Assembly: GCF_015100155.1 (NCBI RefSeq)
Contig: NZ_JACKZA010000002.1
Span: forward strand, 124,001 to 188,000
Source of the DNA: Acidithiobacillus sp. HP-2
GTDB lineage: Bacteria; Pseudomonadota; Gammaproteobacteria; Acidithiobacillales; Acidithiobacillaceae
Direction of reading: 5' to 3'
DNA: 64,000 nt
In this document: positions 1-7,944 of the stretch, piece after piece
How positions within the stretch are numbered: position 1 is the stretch's first letter
Layout of the letters: each line of letters begins with the position of its first letter
Translations under genes and position numbers: made by a program
Notes under the pieces: generated by a model
The model's database searches: none
What the model was told of the DNA's origin: nothing
The model's input: only the letters and a program-made list of their open reading frames with translations

Positions 1-13
1 TGATATGGCGCAT
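1..13 (-). CDS. ilvN: Acetolactate synthase small subunit, first codons only
   Basis: Only the first four codons are inside the window. On the minus strand they read Met-Arg-His-Ile, a usual opening of the regulatory subunit of acetolactate synthase. The ATG lies 2 nt after the stop codon of the catalytic-subunit gene. In proteobacteria the catalytic gene is commonly followed by ilvN/ilvH, so an ilvBN operon continuing to the left is inferred from position and these four residues alone. Confidence 0.55.
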
Positions 14-15
14 GC

Positions 16-1761
16 TTACACCAGGATCATATCAGAAAGTCCCGCACCGACAGGCACCATGGGATAAACATTCTCCTTGGCATCCACGCGGAAATCCATG
101 AATACCATACGATCCTTGAGACGTAAGGCTTCGCGGATGACTGGCTCGACGTCAGCGGGAGTATCCGCACGCAAACCAATATGCCCATAGGCTTCAGCCA
201 GCTTCACGAAATTCGGCAAGGCATCCACATAGCTCATGGCATAACGATCTTCATAAAAGAACTCCTGCCACTGGCGGACCATACCGAGATAATGATTATT
301 CAGGCAGGCCACCTTGAGGGGCAACTTGTATTGCTGACAGGTAGATAATTCCTGAATATTCATCTGGATACTGCCATCACCTGTAATACAGACCACCGTA
401 GCATCCGGCTCAGCCACCTGCGCACCCATGGCTGCAGGCAAGCCAAAACCCATCGTCCCCAAACCACCACTGTTCACCCAGCGACGGGGTTTATCAAAAC
501 CATAAAACTGGGCAGCCCACATCTGATGCTGTCCCACATCAGAAGTCACAATGGCATCTCCGCCAGTCAGTTCAAACAGTTTTTGTACCACAAACTGCGG
601 CTTGATGATCTGATCATCCTGCTGGTAATGGAGACAATCGCGCTTGCGCCATTCCGCAATCTGCGCCCACCAGGCCTGCATGGCATGGGGGTCGTTCAGC
701 GCATCCAATTCACCAAGCACCTGATTCATTTCTGTCAGGACCTGCTGGAGATCACCAACAATCGGCACATCCACCCGGACATTTTTGGAAATGGAGGAAG
801 GATCCACATCCACATGCACAATTTTGGCATGCGGCGCGAACTTGGCGAGATTACCGGTAACCCGGTCATCAAAGCGTGCTCCCAGCGCCACCAGCACATC
901 ACAATGCTGCACTGCCATGTTGGCTTCATAAGTGCCATGCATGCCCAACATCCCCACAAACTGGGGGTCAGAAGCGGGGTAAGCGCCCAGGCCCATCAGG
1001 GTATGGGTAATGGGCACATTCAGGCTCCGGACCAGCTTGCGGAGCTCTTCAGAAGCATTACCCAACACAATGCCACCACCGGTGTAAAACATTGGACGCT
1101 GGGCACTGGCAATCATCTGCATGGCCTTGCGCACCTGCCCCGGATGTCCCTTGATTGTCGGCTTGTAGGAACGCAAGGAAATCTTGTCAGGATAGTGGTA
1201 GGCACACTGATGACCGGTCACATCCTTGGGAATGTCCACCAGTACCGGGCCGGGTCTGCCGGTTGCCGCCAGATAAAAAGCGGTCTTCAGAGTGCTGGCC
1301 AGATCCTTGATGTCCTTGACGAGAAAATTATGCTTGGTGCAAGGTCGGGTAATCCCCACCGTATCCACTTCCTGAAAGGCATCATTGCCAATCAGCGCAA
1401 CGGGAACCTGTCCACTGATCACCACCAGAGGGACGGAGTCCATATAGGCCGTGGCGATGCCGGTAACAGCGTTGGTGGCACCCGGACCACTGGTCACCAG
1501 CGCCACACCCACCTTGCCGGTCACCCGGGAATAGGCATCGGCAGCATGCACAGCCGCCTGCTCATGACGTACCAGCACATGCTGCACGGCTTCCTGCTTA
1601 TCCAGGGCATCATAAATGTAGAGAACCGCACCGCCGGGATAACCAAAAACGAATTCCACACCTTCATCACGCAGGGCGCGCACTACAATCTCGGCACCGG
1701 TCAAGGTTTCGGATTCAGTTTTTGGGCTCAGGCGCTCATGGGTGGTGGTCGGGGACGTCAT
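16..1761 (-). CDS. ilvB: Acetolactate synthase large (catalytic) subunit
   Basis: This ThDP-dependent enzyme makes acetolactate or acetohydroxybutyrate, the first common step of branched-chain amino acid synthesis. The 581 residues match the family length. The ThDP-activating glutamate is E67 in a VRHEQAA motif. The ThDP/Mg motif starts with GDG at 461 and ends with NN at 488-489. The three-domain layout (N-terminal Pyr domain, central domain, C-terminal ThDP domain) is continuous. The N-terminus carries about 20 extra Ser/Thr-rich residues before the conserved TGAEIVVRAL. The start has a CTGAGGAG-type ribosome site a few bases upstream. Whether it should be called ilvB, ilvG or ilvI cannot be decided from the sequence. 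The regulatory subunit gene appears to follow directly. ilvA lies 24 kb away in the same window. Confidence 0.95.
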   Translation of the reverse strand: MTSPTTTHERLSPKTESETLTGAEIVVRALRDEGVEFVFGYPGGAVLYIYDALDKQEAVQHVLVRHEQAAVHAADAYSRVTGKVGVALVTSGPGATNAVTGIATAYMDSVPLVVISGQVPVALIGNDAFQEVDTVGITRPCTKHNFLVKDIKDLASTLKTAFYLAATGRPGPVLVDIPKDVTGHQCAYHYPDKISLRSYKPTIKGHPGQVRKAMQMIASAQRPMFYTGGGIVLGNASEELRKLVRSLNVPITHTLMGLGAYPASDPQFVGMLGMHGTYEANMAVQHCDVLVALGARFDDRVTGNLAKFAPHAKIVHVDVDPSSISKNVRVDVPIVGDLQQVLTEMNQVLGELDALNDPHAMQAWWAQIAEWRKRDCLHYQQDDQIIKPQFVVQKLFELTGGDAIVTSDVGQHQMWAAQFYGFDKPRRWVNSGGLGTMGFGLPAAMGAQVAEPDATVVCITGDGSIQMNIQELSTCQQYKLPLKVACLNNHYLGMVRQWQEFFYEDRYAMSYVDALPNFVKLAEAYGHIGLRADTPADVEPVIREALRLKDRMVFMDFRVDAKENVYPMVPVGAGLSDMILV

Positions 1762-1871
1762 CGTCGTACTCCTCAGGGAATAAAGTATCAGCGCAAAAAA
1801 CTAGACAGTTTTCCCATGCAGGTCAAATAAAAATGCCTTGGCGTAGTTTGCCCGCCATCTATAGCCCGCCA

Positions 1872-3413
1872 TCAGTAATGCTTATGTAAGTTTTCCATGT
1901 AATCGCGGGCCTTGGCGACCAGGTTTTCCGGCAGGCCGCGCTTGGCGGCAATCACCAGTCCCAGCGAGCGTCCAGGCACACCAATTTCCAGCTCGTAGGT
2001 AGGCTCCAGCCGCTCGTGATCAAAACGCATGGAGGCATTACGCAGGCAGGCATGGCTTTCAGCAAAAGATTTGAGCGGGGTCAAATGGGTGGTCACCATG
2101 CCGCGCACCCCCCGTTCGGCCAGATGGTCCAGTACCGCCATGGCCAAAGCAGCGCCCTCTTCCGGGTCGGTACCGGTACCCAATTCATCCAGTAAAATCA
2201 GGGTATGGTCATCGGCATCGGCAAGAAGACGTTTGAGCACTTCCACATGCCCGGAATAGGTGGAAAGCTGAAAAGCCACACTTTGCGGATCGCCCATATC
2301 GACAAAAATCCGGGTGAAGTTACCGACCACAGCCCGCCCCGCCACCGGAACATGCAGACCACAATGGGCCATTACTGTCAGCAGTCCCACGGTTTTCAGG
2401 GAAACACTTTTCCCCCCCGTATTGGGCCCTGTCACCACCAGAATCGGGCAATCGGCATTTATATGTACTGTCAGCGGCTTGGGTTGCGGGCCGCGTTTTT
2501 CAGCGTAGGCCAGGATCAGTTGCGGGTGATAGGCCTCTTCCAGAATCAATACCGGTTCATCCACCATTTCTGCCGCCTTGGCCTGTAAATGAATGGATAA
2601 TTGCGCACCGGCAATGGCCAGATCCAGCCAGGTCAGAGATTCCACCAAGTGCTGCAGGCCACTGAGCCGTTCCCTGCCTTCATCACTGAGCGCACGCAGA
2701 ATGGCCTGATTTTCCTGCTCGATACTACCAGCGATTTTCTCCAGCCGATTATTGCTGGCCACCAGTTCCATAGGCTCTACCAGATAACCATGGCCGCCAG
2801 GACCAGTGCCCCGCCGCACGCCGCGAATCTGATCCGTAGCGCCATCGGGCAGATGCACGCAGGCACGCTGCCCGGACCAGTGCAATTTGGCACCCGGAGC
2901 GCCCAGGTGCGACTGCATGGACTTCTGAATCTGATCGCGTTCGCTCTTGAGTTCGGCATGTAATTTTCGCAGCGCGGCATTACCATCTTCACGAACGCTG
3001 CCGTTGGGCATTAACACGGCGTCAATTTTAGGAAGGAGATCGGCGGCTGCATCCAGACGTTCCGGCCCGGTCGGCAACAAGGCAGGTCGCTTTTCAGCAA
3101 AAGGGCGTAATTCCTTACCCACGCGCAACACCAGAGCCAGGTTGCGGAAAGCGGTTCCTGCCAGTGCTGCACCGGGACTGGCAACCTGGCGGATAGCAGC
3201 ACGAATATCAGGCAATTCCGGAACCACAGGCCCTTCCCCGGACTCCAGACCAAAGCGCGCCGCCGTAATGGCATCCTGCAACTGCCGGGCGACACCGACA
3301 CTGGGGGCGGGTCCCAAATTACGGGCCGCATCGGCGCCAAAAGGTGTCGCACACAATTTTTCCAGTAATCGGCGAATACCCTCGAATTCCAGGGGTTTCA
3401 GGTCGGCTTCCAT
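1872..3413 (-). CDS. MutS2-like ATPase lacking the Smr nuclease domain
   Basis: This is a MutS-family ABC ATPase of the MutS2 branch, proteins that act on recombination intermediates or stalled ribosomes rather than in mismatch repair. The protein opens with the MutS2-type LEFEGIRRLL and has a helical core and clamp to about residue 300. Walker A GPNTGGKS is at 329-336, Walker B LILLDE at 405-410, and the GVPGRSLGL stretch near the end is typical of MutS2. It stops at 513 residues, just after the ATPase domain. Full MutS2 proteins are near 780 residues and end in a KOW segment and an Smr endonuclease domain. No Smr sequence is seen in the 110 bp before ilvB. The gene may be a natural short form. 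mutS2 itself is therefore used only as a family name. Confidence 0.85.
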   Translation of the reverse strand: MEADLKPLEFEGIRRLLEKLCATPFGADAARNLGPAPSVGVARQLQDAITAARFGLESGEGPVVPELPDIRAAIRQVASPGAALAGTAFRNLALVLRVGKELRPFAEKRPALLPTGPERLDAAADLLPKIDAVLMPNGSVREDGNAALRKLHAELKSERDQIQKSMQSHLGAPGAKLHWSGQRACVHLPDGATDQIRGVRRGTGPGGHGYLVEPMELVASNNRLEKIAGSIEQENQAILRALSDEGRERLSGLQHLVESLTWLDLAIAGAQLSIHLQAKAAEMVDEPVLILEEAYHPQLILAYAEKRGPQPKPLTVHINADCPILVVTGPNTGGKSVSLKTVGLLTVMAHCGLHVPVAGRAVVGNFTRIFVDMGDPQSVAFQLSTYSGHVEVLKRLLADADDHTLILLDELGTGTDPEEGAALAMAVLDHLAERGVRGMVTTHLTPLKSFAESHACLRNASMRFDHERLEPTYELEIGVPGRSLGLVIAAKRGLPENLVAKARDYMENLHKHY

Positions 3414-3476
3414 GGGTTCTCCTCAGTTTGGAATTTTATCAAGAGTACAAAAGGCTACCGTCTAATACCAATCCGC

Positions 3477-3902
3477 TTAAGCTTGGGTCAATTCTCGCCA
3501 CCAGCGTTTGCGGCCCTCCGGGACGACAAAAGATCCGAGATCATCAGGTGCCATGCGCGACAAAATCCAGCCGGGAGGAACTAGTTTGCCACTGCTGCCA
3601 CAGGATGCGCCGAGATTGTTGGGATCGTATACTTTAACGAGTTGTGGATGGTCAAAATCATCCACATAGACAATGCCCAGGTATTTTTCGCGATGATCCT
3701 GATGCAACAAGGCACTGATGGCCGCCAGCCGCTGCCGGAACACTTCAGCATTCACCGGCTGTTCAGGATAATCCACCCCGACAAAATATACGTACCAACC
3801 ATTATCGGCCTGGGCCTCCAGGGTTTCCACAAAAGTATCCCATCTTGACCAGTCCTTGATACCCCACAGCATTCCCCGATAAACATCTGTAAATCCGGAC
3901 AT
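3477..3902 (-). CDS. Conserved-looking protein of unknown function, 141 aa
   Basis: I do not recognise this family. The protein is soluble, rich in Trp and Tyr (for example GMLWGIKDWSRWDTF near the N-terminus and RKRWWRELTQA at the C-terminus), and has no signal peptide or membrane segment. The gene stops where yjbQ begins to its right. On the minus strand it lies directly downstream of yjbQ with no gap, and tadA overlaps yjbQ, so tadA-yjbQ-this gene probably form one transcript. It reads as real coding sequence because it is packed into the operon without spacing. The name of the product cannot be inferred. Confidence 0.75.
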   Translation of the reverse strand: MSGFTDVYRGMLWGIKDWSRWDTFVETLEAQADNGWYVYFVGVDYPEQPVNAEVFRQRLAAISALLHQDHREKYLGIVYVDDFDHPQLVKVYDPNNLGASCGSSGKLVPPGWILSRMAPDDLGSFVVPEGRKRWWRELTQA

Positions 3903-4334
3903 TCACAATTCTCCTGTTGCGCCCTGAAAACTGAGCAATACCTGCCGGGTCAGGGGGCGGGTGCGATGTTCAAATAAAAAAACGCCCTGCCAGACCCCCA
4001 GGGCTGCGCGGCCTTCCCTGACCGGTATGACCAGGCTATTTTGGGTCAGTACACAACGCAAATGCGCGGACATATCATCCGGTCCTTCATTGCGATGAAA
4101 AAAATGGGGATCATCATCGGGCACCAGCCGGGCAAAATAACCGAGAATATCGCGCAGCACGTCCGGATCGGCATTCTCCTGAACAATCAGACTGGCTGAA
4201 GTATGGGGAACAAACACATTCACCAGCCCCTCCCGGGCACCTATGGTCTGCAACCAATCCTGGAGCTTTTCCGTCAGCTCATGCAGCCCCCGGCCACCGT
4301 GTTGAATTTTCCACTCGGCACTGAAATGCTTCAT
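3903..4334 (-). CDS. yjbQ: YjbQ-family protein (secondary thiamine-phosphate synthase-like)
   Basis: This is a small UPF0047/YjbQ protein, 143 residues, which is the normal family length. It shows the conserved stretch VFVPHTSASLIVQENADP near residues 45-62 and a PDDDPHFFHRNEGPDDMSAHL segment holding the conserved His and Asp/Glu residues. Some family members have weak thiamine-phosphate synthase activity, but the physiological role is not settled. The start overlaps the end of tadA by 4 bp, and the unknown 141-residue gene follows directly, so the three are probably translated together. Confidence 0.88.
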   Translation of the reverse strand: MKHFSAEWKIQHGGRGLHELTEKLQDWLQTIGAREGLVNVFVPHTSASLIVQENADPDVLRDILGYFARLVPDDDPHFFHRNEGPDDMSAHLRCVLTQNSLVIPVREGRAALGVWQGVFLFEHRTRPLTRQVLLSFQGATGEL

Positions 4335-4825
4335 GCTTTACCTCTACCTCTTTGTTGGGCGCGCCGCACCCGAAAAAAATCCCTCAACAGGGTTCCTGAC
4401 TGTGCTGCCAGCAAACCACCTTCCGCCTGAATACGATGATTAAAACGCGAATCGTCCAGTAAATGATAAAGACTTTCCACAGCTCCCGCCTTGGGATCAG
4501 CTGCTCCATAAACCACCCGGCTGACCCGGGCATGGAGCATGGCTCCTACACACATGACACAGGGCTCCAAAGTGACATAGAGCGTGGATCCTGTCAGTCG
4601 ATAATTTTCAGCCAGACGTGCTGCTGCACGCAATACCCGTATTTCTGCATGCGCGCTGGGATCGTGTTCGGCAATGGGTGCGTTGTGGGCTCCAGCCATG
4701 AATGCTCCGTCATGATTTACCAAAACTGCACCGACCGGCACCTCTCCGACAGCAGCTGACTGCGCCGCCAGATCCAGAGCCATACTCATCCAGTGTATAT
4801 CCGATATTTGTTGCTCGGCCATCAT
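4331..4825 (-). CDS. tadA: tRNA-specific adenosine deaminase
   Basis: The enzyme converts A34 to inosine in the tRNA anticodon, which widens decoding. It has the zinc-deaminase signature: His59-Ala-Glu61 followed by Pro88-Cys89-x2-Cys92 (numbered from the ATG chosen here). At 164 residues it has the usual length. The reading frame opens TTG-ATG-ATG; the first ATG, at 4825, is preferred because an AGGA ribosome site lies 6 nt upstream. The C-terminus is basic (RVRRAQQRGRGKA), fitting RNA binding. It is divergent from pilM, and the 200 bp between them must carry both promoters, although I could not place them with confidence. Confidence 0.92.
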   Translation of the reverse strand: MMAEQQISDIHWMSMALDLAAQSAAVGEVPVGAVLVNHDGAFMAGAHNAPIAEHDPSAHAEIRVLRAAARLAENYRLTGSTLYVTLEPCVMCVGAMLHARVSRVVYGAADPKAGAVESLYHLLDDSRFNHRIQAEGGLLAAQSGTLLRDFFRVRRAQQRGRGKA

Positions 4826-5029
4826 CAAGGTTCCTGCTATTTGCCGGATTTATCGCAGCACCAGACACTACAAGAGCAATTATTGCAGCCTCGCGCCTTG
4901 ACAGAATCCGGAATGCTGCTAATTTCCACCGCAAGTTGCGAAAAAGATACTGGCCATGCATACGTTTCATCAACTTAATTTGCAAGGCAATGATTATAAC
5001 ATTTGTCAGACCATAAAAAAGGAATAGAC

Positions 5030-6094
5030 GTGCTAAGCATACCAAGTTCTCCTTTGCTGGGCCTGGATATCAGCTCTGATGCCGTAAAGCTCGTTTCGCT
5101 GGCCCAAAGCCGTGGAAAAATCCGGGTGGAGCACGCTGATTCCGAGACATTACCGCCAGGGGCTGTCAGTGATCGGGATATTCTGGATAGTGAAGCCGTT
5201 TCCCGCGCCCTGCGCACTATTCTGGAGCGTTCACGCATTCGCACCAAGGCTGTTGCTACAGCCCTTCCCGCCAATATGGCCATTGTCAAAGTCATTTCCC
5301 TGCCGGCTGATCTGGACGAAGTGGGTATTGAAGACCAGATCCGCTACGAAGGCAGTCAATATATCCCCTACAGTATTGATGCCGTTAATTTTGATTTTTC
5401 TGTTCTTGGTCCAGATGAGACGCGCAAAGGTTTCAACCACATTTTACTGGTTGCCAGTAAAAAAGAAGCCATTGAAGATCGCGCAGCAGTTCTCGAAGAG
5501 GCGGGCTTGAAGCCGCAGATTGTCGATGTCAAACCGTTTGCACTATGGTTACTTCATGAGCATCTGAATGGAGCAAATACCAAAAACAGTAACCATACTG
5601 GCAAAGGCATTGTCTTGGTAGAAATCGGAAATATCACCACTAATATTTACGTCTTTCAGGATGGACATCCCGTATATTCCAGAGAACATAATTTTGGCCT
5701 GAGCCGACTCCTGGAAGAAATTCAGCGTCGCTACAATCTCGACAGTAACGATGCCCAGCGCATGGAGCGTTTTGGCGGACTCCCGCCAGAATATGTCAAA
5801 GAGGTGCTTCAGCCTTTTGCCCGCAATATGGCTCAGGAACTTTTCCGTTCTCTGGATTTCTTCCAGGCCAGCATGCCTGACGTACCCACGGCAGCCGTCC
5901 ACCTTTTTGGAGTAGGTGCAAAAATCCCACAACTTGCCGACCAGTTACGGCAAATGGTCAGCTTTCCGGTTTTGGTCCCGGATCCCTTTGCTGGTATGGA
6001 AATTTCACCCCACATCAGCAGACACTTTATGGACGCTGACCGATCGTCTCTCGCGGTTGCCTGTGGCCTGGCTTTGCGGAGGATTTCGGCATGA
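5030..6094 (+). CDS. pilM: Type IV pilus assembly protein PilM
   Basis: PilM is an actin-like cytoplasmic ATP-binding protein that binds the N-terminal tail of PilN and links the pilus alignment complex to the inside of the cell. The sequence has the opening LLGLDISSDAVKLV (phosphate-1 loop), a second nucleotide-binding strand GIVLVEIGNITTNIYVF, and a C-terminal VACGLALR. The frame is open from a TTG at 5003, but the GTG at 5030 is preferred: an AAAGGA site stands 6-7 nt before it and the resulting 354 residues match the family length. The stop overlaps the pilN start by 4 bp, and pilMNOPQ run as one operon. Confidence 0.93.
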   Translation: MLSIPSSPLLGLDISSDAVKLVSLAQSRGKIRVEHADSETLPPGAVSDRDILDSEAVSRALRTILERSRIRTKAVATALPANMAIVKVISLPADLDEVGIEDQIRYEGSQYIPYSIDAVNFDFSVLGPDETRKGFNHILLVASKKEAIEDRAAVLEEAGLKPQIVDVKPFALWLLHEHLNGANTKNSNHTGKGIVLVEIGNITTNIYVFQDGHPVYSREHNFGLSRLLEEIQRRYNLDSNDAQRMERFGGLPPEYVKEVLQPFARNMAQELFRSLDFFQASMPDVPTAAVHLFGVGAKIPQLADQLRQMVSFPVLVPDPFAGMEISPHISRHFMDADRSSLAVACGLALRRISA

Positions 6095-6684
6095 TTCGCA
6101 TCAACCTGCTTCCCTATCGCGAGGCGAGGCGCGCCAAGCGCAGCCAGTTCCTGGCCGCAGCTCTCCTCGGCATTCTTTTGCTGGCAGCACTTTTTTATTA
6201 TGGAATTTACAGTATTTTCAGTGCCCGCGTCGCCAGTGAACAGACCAAAGTCAATTACCTGCAAGGGGTAGCCACGCAACTGGACACCAAAATTGCCTCT
6301 ATTGCCGACCTCCGCAAAAAACGGGATGAATTACTCGCCAGAGAAGACATCATCACCGATCTTCAGGATCAACGGGATATGGTGGTTCAGGTTTTCAATA
6401 CCCTGGCCGCAGAAACCCCCAATGGTGTTTTTCTGACCCATTTACAGCAATCCGGAAATTCCATGACCGTGAATGGCTATGCGGAAGACAATGATCAGGT
6501 AGCTGCTTTCATGCGGAATATTGATGCCTCCAAAATATTTACCGAGCCGCAGTTAAACATTATCAGCAAATCCAAACTGGGTTCCGAGGAGGTTGGACAG
6601 TTCACCTTACAAATGAACATCCGCAAACCCACCGCAGCCGGTAAAAGCGCTCAGACAACGGGCACACAGGAGGTCCAGCCGTGA
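6091..6684 (+). CDS. pilN: Type IV pilus assembly protein PilN
   Basis: PilN is a bitopic inner-membrane protein of the pilus alignment complex. It begins MIRINLLPYREARR, the conserved cytoplasmic tail that binds PilM. One membrane helix follows (about residues 22-45), then a coiled coil and a periplasmic ferredoxin-like domain. The 197 residues fit the family. It overlaps pilM and pilO by 4 bp at each end, which indicates coupled translation of a stoichiometric complex. The Gln/Thr-rich C-terminus is not conserved. Confidence 0.93.
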   Translation: MIRINLLPYREARRAKRSQFLAAALLGILLLAALFYYGIYSIFSARVASEQTKVNYLQGVATQLDTKIASIADLRKKRDELLAREDIITDLQDQRDMVVQVFNTLAAETPNGVFLTHLQQSGNSMTVNGYAEDNDQVAAFMRNIDASKIFTEPQLNIISKSKLGSEEVGQFTLQMNIRKPTAAGKSAQTTGTQEVQP

Positions 6685-7331
6685 CTTTCGACGAAATTCG
6701 CAATTTGCAGGTGGATGACATCCTCCGTTGGCCGTTAAAAACCAAATTGATCGCCATTGCCATCATTATCGTGATTTTAGGCATTGTCGTCTGGTTTGAA
6801 TTCATCTCTCCAGAAAATGACAAATACGATGCACTGCATACCCAGGAACAGGGCCTGAAAATCCAGATCAGGCAAAAGCAGTTACTGGCGGCATCGTTAC
6901 CAGCCTATCAAGCACAAATCAAGGAAATGAATGTGCGTTTTCAGAAGTTTCTGGAACAGCTTCCAAACCGGACACAAATTCCATCACTCCTGGATGATGT
7001 GACTTTGGCAGGACGCAGCCGTGGGCTTGATTTTGAATTATTTCAGCCTACTGGCGAAATCAACAAGAATTTTTACGCGGAAATTCCGGTGAAACTGAAA
7101 GTGGTTGGTACCTATGATGACATCGGACGCTTTGCCGCAGCAGTAGCCGCCATGCCCCGCATCGTCACCATCAGCGGTATCGATATTACCCGGGTTCCCG
7201 ATACCGGCAGCACACCTGCCGCCAAAGCCCTTGCTGCCCAGAAACTGACCATGCAGTGTACGGCAACCACCTATCGGTATCTGGATAATGGAGACAAAAG
7301 CAGTAATACCCAGGCCGGGGGCAAGCCATGA
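6681..7331 (+). CDS. pilO: Type IV pilus assembly protein PilO
   Basis: PilO is the partner of PilN in the inner-membrane alignment complex. The layout is a short cytoplasmic tail, one membrane helix at about residues 23-43 (IAIIIVILGIVVWFEFI), a coiled coil to about 95, and a periplasmic domain. The start is a GTG that overlaps the pilN stop, with an AGGAGG site upstream. The length of 216 residues is normal. The stop overlaps the pilP start by 4 bp. Confidence 0.93.
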   Translation: MTFDEIRNLQVDDILRWPLKTKLIAIAIIIVILGIVVWFEFISPENDKYDALHTQEQGLKIQIRQKQLLAASLPAYQAQIKEMNVRFQKFLEQLPNRTQIPSLLDDVTLAGRSRGLDFELFQPTGEINKNFYAEIPVKLKVVGTYDDIGRFAAAVAAMPRIVTISGIDITRVPDTGSTPAAKALAAQKLTMQCTATTYRYLDNGDKSSNTQAGGKP

Positions 7332-7900
7332 AAACGATCGGAGCGCGTTTCCATAAAAAAATACGCCATGTTCTGGCTATCAGCGTCAGCATCGCCATGC
7401 TGGCTGGCTGCTCGGATAGTGATGACTTAAGTCATCTGCGCAATTTTGTGGCCAATGGACCAAAAACCAACAATCATATTACGCCATTACCCAAAACCCC
7501 GGCTTATGAGCCTGATGCCTATAACAATCCGACCAATCGTGATCCGTTTACCAGCTTCTCCGAAATGCTGTTGCGCAAGGAAGCGGCCAGCGAAGCCACC
7601 GGCCCCCGCCCGGCTTCCCATGGCCCCATGCAACCTCTCGAAAAATATGCGCTTTCCAGCCTGAGTGTATCAGGTATCATGCGCACCGCTGACGGGCAGT
7701 TATGGGCCGTCATTCAGGCACCAGATGCAAAAGTGTATCGCGCCAGATTGGGTAGCTACATCGGAAGACATGACGGACGCATAACGGGCATTGATGACCG
7801 CATGGGCAAACAATCTGTCACCGTTGAGCAATATTTACCCAATGCTTTTGGTGGTTATAAAAAGCAACAGACCGTTTTACACATGCAGGGTGGTAACTGA
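7328..7900 (+). CDS. pilP: Type IV pilus lipoprotein PilP
   Basis: PilP is an inner-membrane lipoprotein that connects PilNO to the secretin PilQ. The signal peptide ends in a lipobox with AGC at about residues 26-28. The RDPFTSF segment and the following beta domain (SLSVSGIMR... WAVIQAPDAKVYRARLGSYIG) match the HR domain of PilP. At 190 residues it has the usual size. Two bases separate it from the first possible pilQ start. Confidence 0.92.
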   Translation: MKTIGARFHKKIRHVLAISVSIAMLAGCSDSDDLSHLRNFVANGPKTNNHITPLPKTPAYEPDAYNNPTNRDPFTSFSEMLLRKEAASEATGPRPASHGPMQPLEKYALSSLSVSGIMRTADGQLWAVIQAPDAKVYRARLGSYIGRHDGRITGIDDRMGKQSVTVEQYLPNAFGGYKKQQTVLHMQGGN

Positions 7901-7944
7901 ACATGACGAGCCTGACCCCGAAGAATACAGAGGAATACAAAAAG

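Noticed and set aside
526..1830. 434-codon open frame opposite ilvB
   Set aside because: It is antisense to a clear acetolactate synthase gene, has His-rich low-complexity translation and no recognisable domain; it is a shadow of the codon bias of ilvB.
1849..1871. GCCCGCCAT repeated next to the mutS2-like stop codon
   Set aside because: It is a short direct repeat, not an inverted one, so it cannot be a terminator; its length does not support any other claim.
4710..5045. 111-codon frame opposite tadA and pilM starts
   Set aside because: It covers the divergent promoter region and overlaps tadA in another frame; no family features.
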